64,000 nucleotides of DNA from Melastoma dodecandrum (lineage: Eukaryota > Streptophyta > Magnoliopsida > Myrtales > Melastomataceae). Below the pieces are notes generated by a model. The model was not told where the DNA came from, ran no database searches, and was given only the letters and a program-made list of their open reading frames with translations. The translations under genes were made by a program, and so were the position numbers. Shown in pieces: positions 51,725-64,000 of the stretch (position 1 is its first letter; the number at the start of each line of letters is the position of its first letter). Where the stretch lies: assembly GCA_029817715.1 (NCBI GenBank), contig JARUPY010000189.1, positions 248,001 through 312,000 on the forward strand, in the 5' to 3' direction.

Positions 51725-53230
51725 ATGGTTTCCGATTCGATTACCAGCGGCTCTATTCCCTCCGCCGCCAATGCCAAGGATTTCCCCAAGAAGAAGAGGG
51801 TGAGCCCTTCGATTCCTCTTCCTTCTCCGATTTGCCCCGCCCCTCCCCGCTTTCTTCTTCCTCTGGTGATTTTAGGAATGGATTCCGGCTCGTGTCGAAT
51901 TATTGTTGAAGTTGGCGGGTCCTCGAGGCTAGCTTTCTGGGGATTTTCTTTTTTTCTTTGTTTTGGTTTGTCCGTCCGGTTTATTGGGAGCTGATTGTGA
52001 TTAGGGATTTCGGGAGCTTGCGATTGATTTGTGTTTTGCCTTCCTAGTTGTTGTGTTCGATTGATTCTTTATTGCAATAAGAGGCGTCAGTTTAGCTATG
52101 TTTTGATTGTGACTTTGCGGTGTGAGTCCACAGGTGAATAGGTCTGCAAAACTCAAGCAGTTCAAGCTCGATGCTCGCCGCGAGCAGTGGCTTTCTCAAG
52201 GTATATGATTTAACCTGTTCAAGTTCTCATCTAGTTTTTTGTGGCTACTATTATTTCCCACGTCATGAGGTTCTCTCGCTGTTGATTGTCTTCGTACCTG
52301 CTTGTTATTCTTTCTTGTCGTCAAGGTCCGCTGATGTTGGTTCATTTGATTAAATGTTTAGGCAAGAACAAGGGCCTCAAGGAGGATTGGGAGCCAGGTC
52401 AGAGGCGAGAGCAGGGAAGTGACCAGTCATTGGAGAATTTGGGGGTCAATAGGTCAAGGGACGAAGAGAACGGTGGGTGTTTCCATCAATTTAGCGATTC
52501 GGAATCACCATCCAACAGTCCAACCAGTACAACAGGTGTATTTGGTGCCAATCACTCTGTCAATAAATGCATTGGCAGTAGTACCACCAGTAGCACTTTC
52601 AGCTGCGGCAGCAGTGTTGGATGCTGTTCAGGAAGCACTACCGAAGTTGACGAAGGCGATGATGAATGCTTGGATGACTGGGAAGCTGTGGCAGATGCCT
52701 TGTCTGCTAATGACAAGCCTCCACAGAATCAGCCCTTGGGTGACGTTTTGGAGATTGATAATTCCATTCACCTGAACTCCCATGGCCCGATGTCACTGGA
52801 GTCGAATAACTTGGGGATAGAGCAATCAGAACGTGCTCATGGACCTGAACAGAAAGGTAACCGAGCTTGGATGGCAGACGACGTGTCTCGCCCTCCAGGT
52901 CTTCCCAATTTATCCAAGCAATGTAGTCTCCCCATTATTGCTCGACAGTGTGGTAACGGGGGAATACTGTCGGGCCGCATTCCCTCAGCACCTTCATCAT
53001 GCCCAATATGCTTTGAAGATCTCGATAAGACCGACTCGAGCTTCTTACCTTGCCTTTGTGGGTTCCGCTTGTGCCTTTTTTGCCACAAGCGGATCCTCGA
53101 GGAAGACGGTCGCTGCCCAGGATGTAGACAGCCTTACCAGCCAGATCCTGTGGAAGCTGAGCCGAGTTTGCATGGAGGAAGCCTGATCCTGCGGTTGGCA
53201 CGATCCTACAGCATGGCAACCAGGACATAA
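51725..53230 (+). CDS. RING/CNOT4-type zinc-finger protein
   Basis: Three exons (51725-51799, 52134-52200, 52362-53230) join to 336 codons with GT-AG introns. The N-terminus is basic (KKKR, then RSAKLKQFKLDARREQWL). The middle is Ser/Thr- and acid-rich (DEGDDECLDDWEAVADAL). A C4C4 RING of the CNOT4 class is at about residues 261-303: CPICFEDLD...FLPCLCGFRLCLFC...CPGC. CNOT4-type RINGs act as ubiquitin E3 ligases linked to the CCR4-NOT complex; plant homologs of this short type are little characterised, so activity is inferred. No RRM domain follows, unlike canonical CNOT4. No lesion seen. Confidence 0.93.
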
Positions 53231-54557
53231 GATGACTACATAATTTGTATTTTTTTTTTTTTTGCAGAAAACCTGAAATCATGTCCGGTTTCTCTCTTTT
53301 GATGTGCCTGGGAAGTTTTTCCTTGTGTTTTCCCTGAGCAGGGTGTCATTATGGAGAGCCTGATTTCAGCTGTTTCTCTCTGTACGAGTCTCTCTTAGCT
53401 CTATGAGATGTAGAGAACTCCTTCCGATGTGTGAATACATAAAGGATCATGCATTTCCCATCTTTTGCACTCGTGAATCTATCTATCCTAAGTATTCTGA
53501 TGGCTTTTGAGCTTCTTGATAATGCTTTAGAGAGATTAGGTCTTGATTCCAGCTGACTGAATGAACCCATCTTCCTGGCTATTGTTCCATGGACGTGGTC
53601 AATTGGGTTGTTTGTGCCGTGGCATCTCATTTATATTGCAAAGGGGGGCTTCAATGGTTATTATTATCTCTTTAAGTATCAGTCGATGCTCAATGATTGA
53701 TTCTTTTCTAATCATGGAATGTGCCACGGTCGTGCCTTGGGAGTGAGTAATTTGTTGAATTGCTTGTTCCCAGAATTGGGGTGAAGTGGGGGATCGCCAG
53801 CTTATTCTACTTCACTGGGATGCACACTACCTTCCCGTATCCTGGATAGAGATAGGTGGAAGAGATGTTCGGTTCAATCGTGGTGGAGTTGGAAACGTTA
53901 ATGGTGGTTCCTGATTCTTGGAGACACCTCTTTGTAACGGGCCCCCATATGATCCGTTAAAAGAAAGGCCCAAATTAAGAAATCCAGAACTGGCCCAAAT
54001 TTCCATGCAGAAGCACGACGCTCCCGATAAGGCCTAATCCGATGAAGAACAAAACCGGGCCAAATTATTTCCAACGCAAGGCTCATACTGGCCCAAAAGC
54101 ACTACGCGGTTCGTAAGCCCACTTTCTAATTTTCGTCTGTGTGAGGCCTTTAATAGTTAAGGCCCGGTCCAGGAAACTTCTCTGTGCCCAAAATTTTCAT
54201 GGAAGCCCAAGCAAGCCGGTTGTCCCCGATCAAAGACGGATGACCGAGCTTTCTCTTCACCGTATTACTCTACATCACCGGCTTATAATAGTAGACTCCA
54301 TTCATCATCTCAATCAGTCGAATCGGATGCCTCGAATTTTGGTCCTGGATCACTCAAGTCTTATAAGTAAACACTATGGAATACTTCATATTCTTCACCA
54401 ATCGTATAAAAGACATCAAACATAAGTCAAGTTTGAAATGAACAAAAATTAAGCAATATTAAATATGGATGCAACATCAAATGACTGTTCTTCTCAGTCA
54501 TCATTCGAGTCCCATAAGAAAGTGTCCTTACCCATAAAAGAGCCAAGAACGAGAGTA
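53231..54557. other. 3' UTR and intergenic DNA
   Basis: The first few hundred bases are probably the 3' UTR of the RING gene. 53930-54180 has repeated GGCCCA/TGGGCC strings. No gene seen. Confidence 0.5.
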
Positions 54558-57205
54558 TGATGCGAGGGAGTTTGTGTGATTTGAAATAGCCGGAGTTTGG
54601 TAGTTAGTTGTGTTTGTGGGCCTGGATAGTGTAATTGGGTTTGAGATGTGATGAGGCACATAAGGAGAATATTAGTTGAATGTGAATGGGCGGAGGAGGA
54701 GGTAGTTAGCTCGTCGGAGGAGAAAAGGGGTCAGAGGGGTGCACTGGGGCGAGTGGTTGAGAGTTTGAGATCAGAGTAGATTTGGCTTGGGTTGTCGGAG
54801 ACTACAATTGTATTTGGATTGTGTTGGATCATTGAATGTAACCGGTGACGATTATGTGGAATTAGTTTGTGTTTTGATGTAAATTGTTGTAATTTGGGGA
54901 TTACGTGTATCAAAGATATCAGAGCACTCAAGCTCCGGTGACCATGGTAGATACGAGGTTACTCGAGCTGAAGAAGGATCAGAATGCAACTCATACGGTG
55001 GTCGGTAGTTTAGTTGACATGATGGAGATGTTTACGTAGCAGCCGAAGGAAATGCAAAATCAAATCGAGATGAGGTTGGAAGCAATGCAAAATCAGTTCG
55101 CTGTGATGATGAGTAAAGTGATGCAAGAAGATAAGAGAAAGGAGTTGGAAATAGATACAGCCAGAACAAGATCGGGAATGTATAAGGAAAGCATGGTTGA
55201 GGTATCTTACAATCGCGTTGCTTCTAATTTTCATATGCCCAAGATTGACTTTCTGGATTTTGATGGTTTTAACTGAGAAGACTAGTTATATAAAAGTCAA
55301 AGGAACTTTGAGCTGGAGGGTATATCGGAGGAAAGGAAGGTGAAGTTGGCTGCTCTGTATATGAACGATGCTACTTTACATTGGCACTATACTTAAATAA
55401 GGAATATGGGAAATGTGGATTATCCTAGCTGGGATGAGTATATTTCTACGTTGACTAGACGGTTTGGTAAGGATGTGTATGAAGATCCTATGAGACGAAT
55501 AAAAAATCCGTAGCAGGAGGGAAATTTGAAAACCTATATACCTATATGGACGAATTCGACGGATGTTTGAGGAAAGTTTTAGAAAAGATGGAAGTCACGA
55601 TGGATTTTCAAGTTAGCCTATTCATTAATGGATCGAAGGAGGAATATAGGAGCACTTTGTGGTTATTGAGACCCACATATTTGTTAAGTGTACAAGGCAG
55701 TGCAAGAATTCTGGCTCCAGATGTTCCTATGGAAGAGGAAGAAATTGGTGGGATGAGGAAGACTAGAATATATCAAAGAAGTGTGATTTCATATCAAATA
55801 ACTGATGGCAATTCTGTGAAGGGTAAGGGGCATCTGTTTGGGTGGGAGACGTCACAAGGAAACGCTACATTCAAACCAATGGATATAGAAAAGAATTTTG
55901 ATGCCCTTGTTAATCCTACTGCGATTGCGAAGAAACGGCTAAGTCAAGAGGAAATAGAGGAAAGAAGACTTAAAGGGTTGTGTTTTGGGTGTAATGAGCC
56001 TTTCAACCGAAACCATAAGTGCTTTAAACGCCAATATTACCCTTTGATAGTGGAATCTACAAAAGAGGAAGGTATGGAAGATGAGGAAGATAAATTGAGT
56101 AGATATGGGGAGAAAAAGGCTGATAAAGTGAAGGTGACTTCACATGCTTTAGATGGTGAGATGGGAAAGAGTCATCTGCATACTATGAAGATATTGGGAA
56201 ATTATTAAAAGAAAATTCTTAATATTCTGGTAAATTCGTGGAGTGCGCATAATTTTGTGGATGTGAGTATAATAAAAGGTTTGGGGCTGCTTACTCTGGG
56301 AAATTCAGCTAGTGCAAGTTATGGTGGCTAATGGGAGAATGATTTGCAATAATAGAGTGCTCAAGCAGTTTTCATGGGAAATGCAGGGTTATACTTTTAT
56401 CTCCAACTATTACGTGATTCCCTTAGTGGGATGTGAGGTTGTGTTGGGTGTTAAATAGTTGACACAGTTGAGAGATATTATATGGAACTTCAAATTGTCA
56501 GTAATGAAGTTTCAAGTGGGTGGTCGATCAATAATTTTGAAGGGAAATGAGAAAGTGAGGGGTAAGAAGAAGCTGTTACAATTGACTAATGATAAGGGAT
56601 TGGCTAAAAGAGGTAGACAACATCTCATCAATTGTTGTTTTGAGCTGCAGAAGGAAGATGAACCTGTAATATTTTGGCGAGTGGAATATGCAGGGGGGGA
56701 AGACCATGATATTGATGAAGTATTATATGAATTTCAGGATATATTTCCAGAGCCAAATAGCGTTCCTCCTTTCAAAGGGCATGACCACTCAATTGTGTTG
56801 AAGGAGGGCATACAAGGAGTTAGTGTGAGACCATATATACACTACTGTATAAAAAGATGTGATGGAACAGATGGCGAGGAGTTGCTTGAGGTATGGGTTA
56901 TAAGACATAGTAAGAGTGCTTTTGCTTCTTTGGTGATATTAGTAAATAAGAAGGATGTGAGTTAGAAGATGTGTATTGATTATCGATAGCTTAACTAGCA
57001 CATTATAAAAGAAAAATATCCTATCCCAATCATTGAAGAGCTTTTGGATGAAGTAGAATGACTTATGGTTGGGATATCACCAAATTAGAATGACACCGAA
57101 GGATGTGCACAAAACAACCTTCTGAACGTATGATAGTCACTATGAATTCTTGGTTATGTCGTTTGGGCTTACAAATGCTTCTTCATCCTTCCAAGATTAT
57201 AAATA
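54558..57205 (+). mobile_element. Truncated Ty3/gypsy relic related to the element at 3.4-9.1 kb
   Basis: An LTR-like segment starts TGATGCG at 54558, as in the first element, and ends near 54912. A PBS-like ATATCAGAGC follows at 54917. Gag starts at ATG 54944 (MVDTRLLELKKDQ). It continues through gag, a CCHC knuckle CFGCNEPFNRNHKC with intact His (about 55985), a damaged protease (LVNSWSAHNFVDV) and the first RT block (CIDYR, KYPIPIIEELLDE), stopping near 57205. There are many in-frame stops. RNase H, integrase and 3' LTR are absent. Confidence 0.85.
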
Positions 57206-58572
57206 AACTCCCTCGCATTAGAGTCTTGGAAGAGTTAGAAAGATGAGAGCCATCGTCGAGAAGGGAATTTATTTACTTTATTTTTATTTAGGATGATGTT
57301 TGATTTTATTTTCTGATTTTTCGTGAATTTCTGAGTTTGTTCTAAGGTTGTGATGGAACTCGATATGTTGCTGGATTTTTCTTCTCATCTTTGATTTAAG
57401 GCGCTTAAGCTTCAATTATTTATTTTATTTTGTGGTTGTCTAATGAAAAAATTTACATTGATTTCTTAATCCATTTGAACTCGGAAAAAGAATTTTATGA
57501 TAGAAAAAGGATGAAATGAATTAAGTTAATATTGACGAATCGATTTAATTTAACAAGTATGATAGGAATATATGTACTTGTCTTAGGTAGCCAGATTAAA
57601 GTTACAACTCATTGAGTTTGATTTACCTGTTATCCCATGAATTTATAAGGTGTTTGGTTGGATAATGTATTCTTTTGTGTAAGTAGAAAGATGTCAAGAG
57701 AAATTAATAATAGAAATGACTGAGTGATATTGTGAGATAGATATTGAGATAGTCATGATCTTAGGTTTCATTATATAGGAGGTTAATTCTCGTTTTTCTG
57801 CTTTGTGTCGATTTTATTTCCTTAAATTCCCGTTTTAATTTATTCGACTATATCTTCCATTACGCTGATCAATAAAATATACTTCTAGAATAATAATTTT
57901 TCGAGGAATTGGGTTTTCTTTCCCCTCATGTCCATCCTTTATTCACTATATAGGGGAGGGGTGAGATGACTTTAGACACAGACAGAATCCGAAGTGTTTT
58001 CTCTTCCCCTTCTTTACGCATTCTTTTTCCCCGGGGAAAATTACCAAACTCTTCTTCAAAGTGTTAGGGTTGCAATTTTAGCTATAAGGCCATTTTTTTA
58101 TTTCTTAACTAATTCGAATGGTGCGGTTAGGGCTTCAACGCCTGGGCAAATTGTACTTGTAGAATATTTGGGCTTGGATCTGGATTTATATGGGCTGGAT
58201 TTGAGCCTTTTATCCCAGCGAAGTTGGGTGTGCTTTCAATTCACGATGGGCCTGGTGTCCGGCCTATTCGGCCTGCCTTTATTATTGGGCCAGTGTCTGG
58301 TATGGGGCTGGAGTCCTGCTCATATGGGCCTCTGAACTCAGTCCGATGAAAGCATTTAGAAGAAAAAAGAAAAAGGAAGATTTTTTAAGAAAGGCGTCCG
58401 TACGACATGCTCCCGATTCATCATCTCCCCAAATTTCATAATCGAAACCCCAAATTCCTACGCATTTTTTTACGAATCGGAAACAAAATCCTGCGCATTT
58501 CGAGCCGATTTCTGGGTCTGATTGCCGTCGGATTGTCTTCTTCGGCGAGTAGAAGGACGGACGGACGGCCTA
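57206..58572. other. Intergenic, AT-rich, promoter side of the RD-rich gene
   Basis: No recognised gene. ORF 57994-58335 is composition-driven. GGGCCT/GGGCCA strings cluster at 58160-58330. Confidence 0.45.
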
Positions 58573-60166
58573 ATGGAGGAAGAGAAGGCGGCGGCTTACT
58601 ACGAGGAACTGACCCGGAAGGGCGAGGGAGCTGCTCGCTTCAAGCAGGGGCTTGGATTCTCCTCCTCCTCTGGCGACAACGGCTCGGCTGGTTCTCCTCC
58701 TCGGAGGGGATCCTCCTACATCTCCGCCGCCTCCTCGTCGTCCTTCCTATCCGGATTCGTTAAGGCGTCTGTTACCGATGAGGCGAAGAAGCTGGAGAAG
58801 GACGCGCAGCTTCATTCCATCCAGAACAAGCTGAGGAAGAGGACCGACAGTGAGAGGGATTCTAGGGATTATATCGGAAGGGATGGGTATAGGGAAAGGG
58901 AAAGGGAAAGGGAAAGGGATAGGGATAGGGATAGAAACAGGAATAGGGACCGGGATAGGGATAGGGATAGAGATAGGAATCGGGATAGTGATGGCCGTTC
59001 AAGGAGGTCGCAGAGAAGTCGTAGCCGGGATCGGGGCAGAGATGAACATGATAGATATGTAGACAGAGATAGAGACAGAGACAGAGATAGGGATAGGGAT
59101 AGGGATAGGGATAGAGATAGTGATAGAGATAGAGAAGGACTGCGGCAAAGGGAGAAAGAGAGGAGGGCTGTGGTGGCAAAGGGACCTGATTATTCTAAGC
59201 TTATTCGTGGTTATGAAAGCATGGTGGTTCCCTTTTTCTCCACTTCTGATCTAATGGTATTTTGGTTTGTGATCAGTAACAGATTTTAATTTTGTTCCGG
59301 GAGCAGACGCCCGCAGAGAGGGTTAAGGCCAAGATGAAGCTTCAGCTTGCGGAAACGGGTGAGTTAGTGCTTTTCCATTGGAGAGGTTTTGTTCAGCCGG
59401 GGTTTTAGAATCAGGTGCTGAAAATGCCCACATTTGCAGCTAAGAAGGATGAAGCAAATGGGATGGGTAGTGGTTGGGAACGATTCGAGTTTGACAAGGA
59501 TGCTCCACTCGACGACGATGAGGAAATTGAAGGTATAAAGCATCTTTCCAATCATCTTCTTTTGATCTGCTTGAATTGAGATATGGATATTCAATTATCC
59601 TTCACTTTGTGAGGAATAAGTCAACTACACAGCTTTTTTATCTGTACAGCGGCTGAAGATGATGCAGATTTGGTAAAGCACATTGGTCAAAGCTTTCGTT
59701 TTTCAACCATACAGGTGCTCTATCTATCTCGAGGTGTTAAGTTACTTGCCAGCACTCATTATACAATAAGCGTGATGTGCACATCTGATGTGAAACGTCC
59801 GTACTTTCTGGTAATTGTCTTGTCGGTGTGGAAGGCTAGGAGAGAGGAAGAGATAAAAGCCGCACATGATGAAGCCATGTTTGGATCAGCATTGCCTAAT
59901 GCTACTAATACCATTGCCGAAAAAGAGCCAGAGCTGGAAAATGAAAGCCACGGCACTGAATTGGGAAAACAAACCGCTGAAAGTGTTGTTGCTGCACCTG
60001 CAAGTCTTTTGAGTGAAAAGGTTACAGTCGGAGAAAACTGCTAGTTGAGTTGGTTGGCATAGCACAAGGGACTTACTCTTCCTATGGATTTTGTCTGATG
60101 TTGACATTCCTTTAGGTTCTTGCGAGGCAACAAGGTTCATGGCGTGATCGAGCACGTAAAGCATAG
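58573..60166 (+). CDS. Arg/Asp-rich (RD/RE) nuclear protein, probably splicing-related
   Basis: Six exons (58573-59223, 59307-59358, 59440-59532, 59650-59714, 59835-60020, 60116-60166) join in phase to 365 codons. ATG 58573 gives MEEEKAAAYYEELTRKGEG. Residues about 88-200 are almost pure RD/RE dipeptides with a short RS part (RRSQRSRSRDR), typical of spliceosome-associated proteins. A conserved-looking globular part follows: PDYSKLIRGYESMTPAERVK, GWERFEFDKDAPLDDDEEIE and ARREEEIKAAHDEAMFG. The C-terminus ends QQGSWRDRARKA. I do not recognise the exact family name. Nuclear location and splicing role are inferred from composition. The RD tract is encoded by a GGGATA-like hexamer repeat. Confidence 0.88.
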
Positions 60167-60860
60167 CAGGGGAACGACTCTGGAACGCCATTAGACTGGT
60201 AGTGACGTTTCAAATTTGTTGTGCATAGCATGGGATGCTCTCTGTCATCAGTTATGGGGAATAGGCAGGGCGGACGAATAATCTGAAGGATCATCTGGAA
60301 GCTCGACTGGGTGCTATTTACCTTTTTCAGCCTTTCTCAAGACGTGATGTTTCACCGGCAGAGTCTTGTCCGGTTGACCATGACACTGCAACAGGATAGA
60401 AGCAAATGCTTATCATTCCGATCTGTTATTCCTTTGCTGATCATGATATCTTTGAAAGCATGTGAAGATCAAAATATCAAAAAAGAGACGTCGTTGGAAA
60501 AGAAATCTCTCGATTTGATTACGAGCTTGGGTTTAAATTTTGAATCTGTTTTACCAAAAGAAGAAAAGAAAAGGCAGCAAGCTCACGAAATTAAGACCGT
60601 TGGCGGGTCGAGGATTGTCCTGACTCCTGAGGCCCCACGCTGGTTGGTCGCGGTCCCTCTCCCGGCTCTACCTATTGGCTCTACCTATTGGCTGGCATAC
60701 AGTCGATAAAAAGGTCCATTCCGTTTAGCAACGTTTTCCCAGCATCCACTCCGCGGCTCTATTTCTTCCGAAGAACCTGGAAAGGGCATATTCTTTAGCC
60801 TCTTCCATATTTTTTTCGTCCTCACAGGGACTGTTTTTCTTTCATCAACTCAACAATCAA
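60167..60860. other. 3' UTR and intergenic DNA before the B12D pseudogene
   Basis: An open plus frame at about 60311-60709 (LITSLGLNFESVLPKEEKK) lacks an ATG start and a recognised domain. It overlaps the likely 3' UTR and is left uncalled. Confidence 0.4.
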
Positions 60861-61333
60861 ATGGCCGGCGGAAATCGCTGGCTCAGGCCTGAGGTAAACT
60901 GCTCATCCAGAGTCTTGGTTGTTCCTCCTCAGGCATTAATAGCTCCACTGAGCTGTATCACGAGAGTTTCGGCACATGACAAAGGCTGAGACGTTCTCTT
61001 ACATGTCCTGCAGGTTTATCCACTGTTCGCAGCGGTCGGGGTGCGATATGTGGTATGCAGCTGGTTCGCAACATCACTTCCAATCCAGAAATCAGGTGCT
61101 GGCTTTTGGAGATGCCTTTGAGTCTCTTATTACTGCCAGGTTATTCCATCTTCTGATCATCGCGTAAAGTTAAAATAGGGTGAACAAGGAGGCCAGGTCG
61201 GCGGGAGTGTTGGAGAATCATGAAGAGGGAAAGAGGTATGCAGAACACCCACTGAGGAAATTTTTTTCGTAACAGGTCGCCGGAAATCATGCCAAAGATA
61301 AATGGGTTCTTCTCGAACCCGGACTCAAAGTAA
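60861..61333 (+). pseudogene. B12D: B12D-like (NADH-ubiquinone reductase MLRQ-type) pseudogene
   Basis: Exon 1 60861-60893 (MAGGNRWLRPE), exon 2 61014-61095 (VYPLFAAVGV...) and exon 3 from about 61176 all match the small single-membrane B12D family, mitochondrial proteins induced in seeds, senescence and hypoxia (family knowledge). Two lesions break it. About 7 bp are missing after VYPLFAAVGV (about 61043), shifting CGMQLVRNITSNPEI out of frame. One extra T in the seven-T run at 61261-61267 shifts RNRSPEIMPKINGFF. The family frame would end at TAA 61331-61333. The single T could be a sequencing error; the 7-bp loss less easily. Confidence 0.83.
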
Positions 61334-61864
61334 CCTGCTCCAGAGGTTGTTATTAAACATAATGCCTGTAATAATAGGTAAAAAAGGGTTCTTCTGGGCT
61401 GCTTCACTAAAGCACCTGCAACAAGCTTGTTTACGTAATCGTGACAAGAGTGCTGAAATGAATGAAAACCTTTTGCGGTTTGCTATAGGAAAGAAGCTTT
61501 AGTTCAAGACAACTCAACCACAGCATCTCTGCACACCAACAGACAGGACCCGTTTCCAATCTTGTGATCCTTTAATCTTTCTGCTTTACAAACCACCAGC
61601 TTGCACAAGAGATGAAAAGATCATACCAAGCACCCCCCGAAGTGGAAAACTGCAGCAAACACCAAAATTCAGCAATAAGATGTCACACAAAGGAGTTGGC
61701 AATTGGCACTTAAATCAGTACAAGTTTTCCGAGCTCTATTTGTTAACATAGCCACTTATAAAACAGCTGACGTGCATGCAATACGTGCAGAAAACTACCA
61801 AGAACAAATTTCAGGTTGAATAAACCATCTTGTTATTGAAAGAATATAGTCAAAAAGAATGACC

Positions 61865-62253
61865 CTAACCAGAACTTGATACCAGGTCGTCTTTCATGAT
61901 TACTTCTCCGAAATAATAGAGAGCATCTTGTCGTCTTCCTTCAGATACCTGGATGCAGATACGTAAAGGACTATATATCACACTCGGCCCCCTCCGACGA
62001 GCCACAATTCTAAAAAGTCTGTCACTGATGGGGGCACAAAACAAACACGCCAAGAACGTACCTCACAGGCACCTTGCCTATCTTTTAAGATGATGCGAAG
62101 GCCAGATTTGGAATATGCATGTTGGAAAACAACAAAATCCGAAAAATCCGACTTCATACTCCTCTTGAAATAAGTAGATAACCTCATATCATCAAACAAT
62201 ACGAGCAGAGATTCTGACAGTTGAAGGAGTCGAGTAGCAACACGCACATTTCC
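61865..62253 (-). other. Possible unrecognised two-exon coding segment
   Basis: On the minus strand one frame reads LLQLSESLLVLFDDMRLS and LRIILKDRQGACE up to a donor-like GAG|GTACG (about 62062). An acceptor-like CCAG at about 61950 opens VSEGRRQDALYYFGEVIMKDD. The composition looks coding, but no family is recognised and no clear start or stop is seen. Confidence 0.3.
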
Positions 62254-64000
62254 GCAGTAACAAACAAAAAATCACCACTTTATGATACAAAAAAAGACGA
62301 GCCATAAACATCGCAAAAAGTCAAGAAACTCCTCACAGAACCGCAAATAAAAACAAAGATTTTTCTTCTCCAACTGCAGTATAAGAAATCCACCAAAACG
62401 ATCTGGCTCGAAACACCGGACACGCCATTCAACTGACTGATATTACTTAATTCTCAACCATCACGAGAATCAGAATCACACCGATCGCGACGACGGGGAC
62501 GACTCGTTCCTCCACCCAACCGCCGTACCACAGCAACCACTAATCTACCAAAACGATCGGTTCGTTCCGTTTCCCCGCACGGATGACGACCGGAAATGCA
62601 GAGGCGGTGTGACGTAACGGCACATATTGGCCGATAGGTGGGGGCCCAAGGAATAACTAGGCCCAGATAATAAAAATGAAGCCCAATTACGGTAGGTGGA
62701 ATGTAGGCCGAAAGTGTTCAGACCCAACACGTTGGCCGCCTCCAATAATTACTACATCCTTTTTCTTCCGAACGACTCCAAATATGCTCTGACCTCACAT
62801 GAGGTGACATGTGCACCTGTCCGGGTCACCCACATATGAAACAAAGGTGACGACTGCGGATTACTATCCACAGTCCTTTATAAAAAGGGTGTAAGGAATG
62901 AGGATTGTAGTCAATGGAGACCATAATAACTCCTCCAATAGTAATCCAATCACCTGGCTGAATCATCTTCCACTCGTGTCCCATGACATGAAACGCCATT
63001 TACAACAGTGTGGATAAGGGGAAAACTTGGGTTTCTCTGAGATGATGTAATTAATTTGTATATGTTATAGAGTTAGTGTTGAAAAAAATTTTGAGTTCCA
63101 CTTTTACAAATTTCCTTAGTGTTGCCTTTAAATCGGGGTTCATAACTACGACGTTCAATTTATAAAAAAATATTTCAGACCTCGAATTTAATATAATTTA
63201 GCTAAAATAAAATCCGAAAGAATGACTTTACGTAACACCCATAAGACGCTATTTTAAATTGCGACTTAGCGATCTCCGGTAAAGACACTGTTTGAACAAG
63301 CAAATTAGGATACCTTAGAAGAGCTTTTGCCAAAAGTGAGTTGTTGTTGTATCCGAGCAGTCTCGTTGTATGCGATAACGATTTTTAGTTAAATACATTT
63401 CAGTGCCACAATAGTTTGCCGTAGGCATTCTAAGGAACCCTAAATTGTTGGTTCAAACAATGTCGTGGACGTCGCTTTTTAAAATCACGGCTTAGTCGCA
63501 TTTTATTCCCCCTCCCTTTCTACATTCCTTTCTTGCCCTAAATTTTTTCCTAGCCCTCTCCGAGCTCTGCCATGCGAACCTCCTCCCTCTCGGACGTCAT
63601 CGTTGTTGGAACGATTCTTAGCACCATCTCCCTCAGACCTCGACGTACCCTAACCCATTCCTCCCATATCTGCCTGCAAATTCTCTCTCTCACCATAGCC
63701 AGATAATGTCGATTCGTGATTTGGGGTCCTCCTTGATGTTAGTGTTAAGTCACTCATTCCTTGGGAAGATAATTTTTTTTTTATTTTAATAGGTATGAAG
63801 TGGTAACTAATGATGTTGATTCTCTTATTGAATTTCACAAAGGAATGCGTTTCAAATGTAAAAGTCATTCATTCATACAGTAAATATTTATCATATTAGA
63901 AATCATTACAATTATGATATAGTGGAGTCAAATAAGAAATTGTGGTCAATTTTTTATACCGAGTATGGAGCGGGATGTAAGTGGAGGTTTTATACGATTC
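62254..64000. other. Intergenic, no gene found
   Basis: Mixed AT-rich DNA on both strands without recognisable coding domains, RNA genes or repeats. Confidence 0.5.

Noticed and set aside
60311..60709. Open plus frame between the RD-rich gene and B12D
   Set aside because: No ATG start and no recognised domain; likely 3' UTR or spacer.

Overview
The window is nuclear DNA of a flowering plant, almost certainly a eudicot. The evidence is GT-AG split genes of plant-only families (arabinogalactan-protein galactosyltransferase, CDPK, bHLH79-type and SHAQKYF-type transcription factors, TORTIFOLIA1-like, B12D) and plant Ty3/gypsy retrotransposons. The species cannot be named from the sequence alone.

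Layout. 1-3.4 kb: the broken 3' two-thirds of a plasma-membrane H+-ATPase gene (minus strand). It ends abruptly at a 5.7-kb decayed chromovirus-type gypsy element (3416-9144). 9.1-12.1 kb: non-coding, with a 52-bp tandem repeat and a GTAGACTT-rich block. 12.1-14.2 kb: a CDPK pseudogene (minus). 14.6-16.1 kb: an intact BCS1-type AAA-ATPase (minus). 17.6-20.7 kb: an intact eight-exon hydroxyproline O-galactosyltransferase (minus). 22.3-23.2 kb: a MYB35/TDF1-like MYB with an eroded first repeat (plus). 26.6-40.6 kb: an old gag relic split by a 12.9-kb Tat-lineage gypsy element (27366-40285). This element has a perfect ATTCC target-site duplication, two RNase H domains, and an antisense six-exon gene for a plant-mobile-domain protein. 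42.9-44.8 kb: bHLH79-like gene (plus). 46.0-47.4 kb: SHAQKYF MYB (minus). 48.6-49.6 kb: relic of a TORTIFOLIA1-like gene (minus). 51.7-53.2 kb: RING/CNOT4-type protein (plus). 54.6-57.2 kb: truncated gypsy relic. 58.6-60.2 kb: Arg/Asp-rich nuclear protein (plus). 60.9-61.3 kb: B12D pseudogene (plus). The last 1.7 kb shows no gene.

Two themes stand out. First, six host genes splice in silico to complete reading frames (AAA-ATPase, GALT, bHLH79, SHAQKYF-MYB, RING, RD-rich). Interspersed among them, four are clearly broken (H+-ATPase, CDPK, TOR1-like, B12D) and one MYB has lost key residues, as expected where a duplicated segment is losing genes. Small indels from assembly error are the main alternative. 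Second, the Tat element carries an additional antisense gene with its own TATA box. Its six predicted exons add up exactly to an open frame of 837 codons; this is the most unusual structure in the window.
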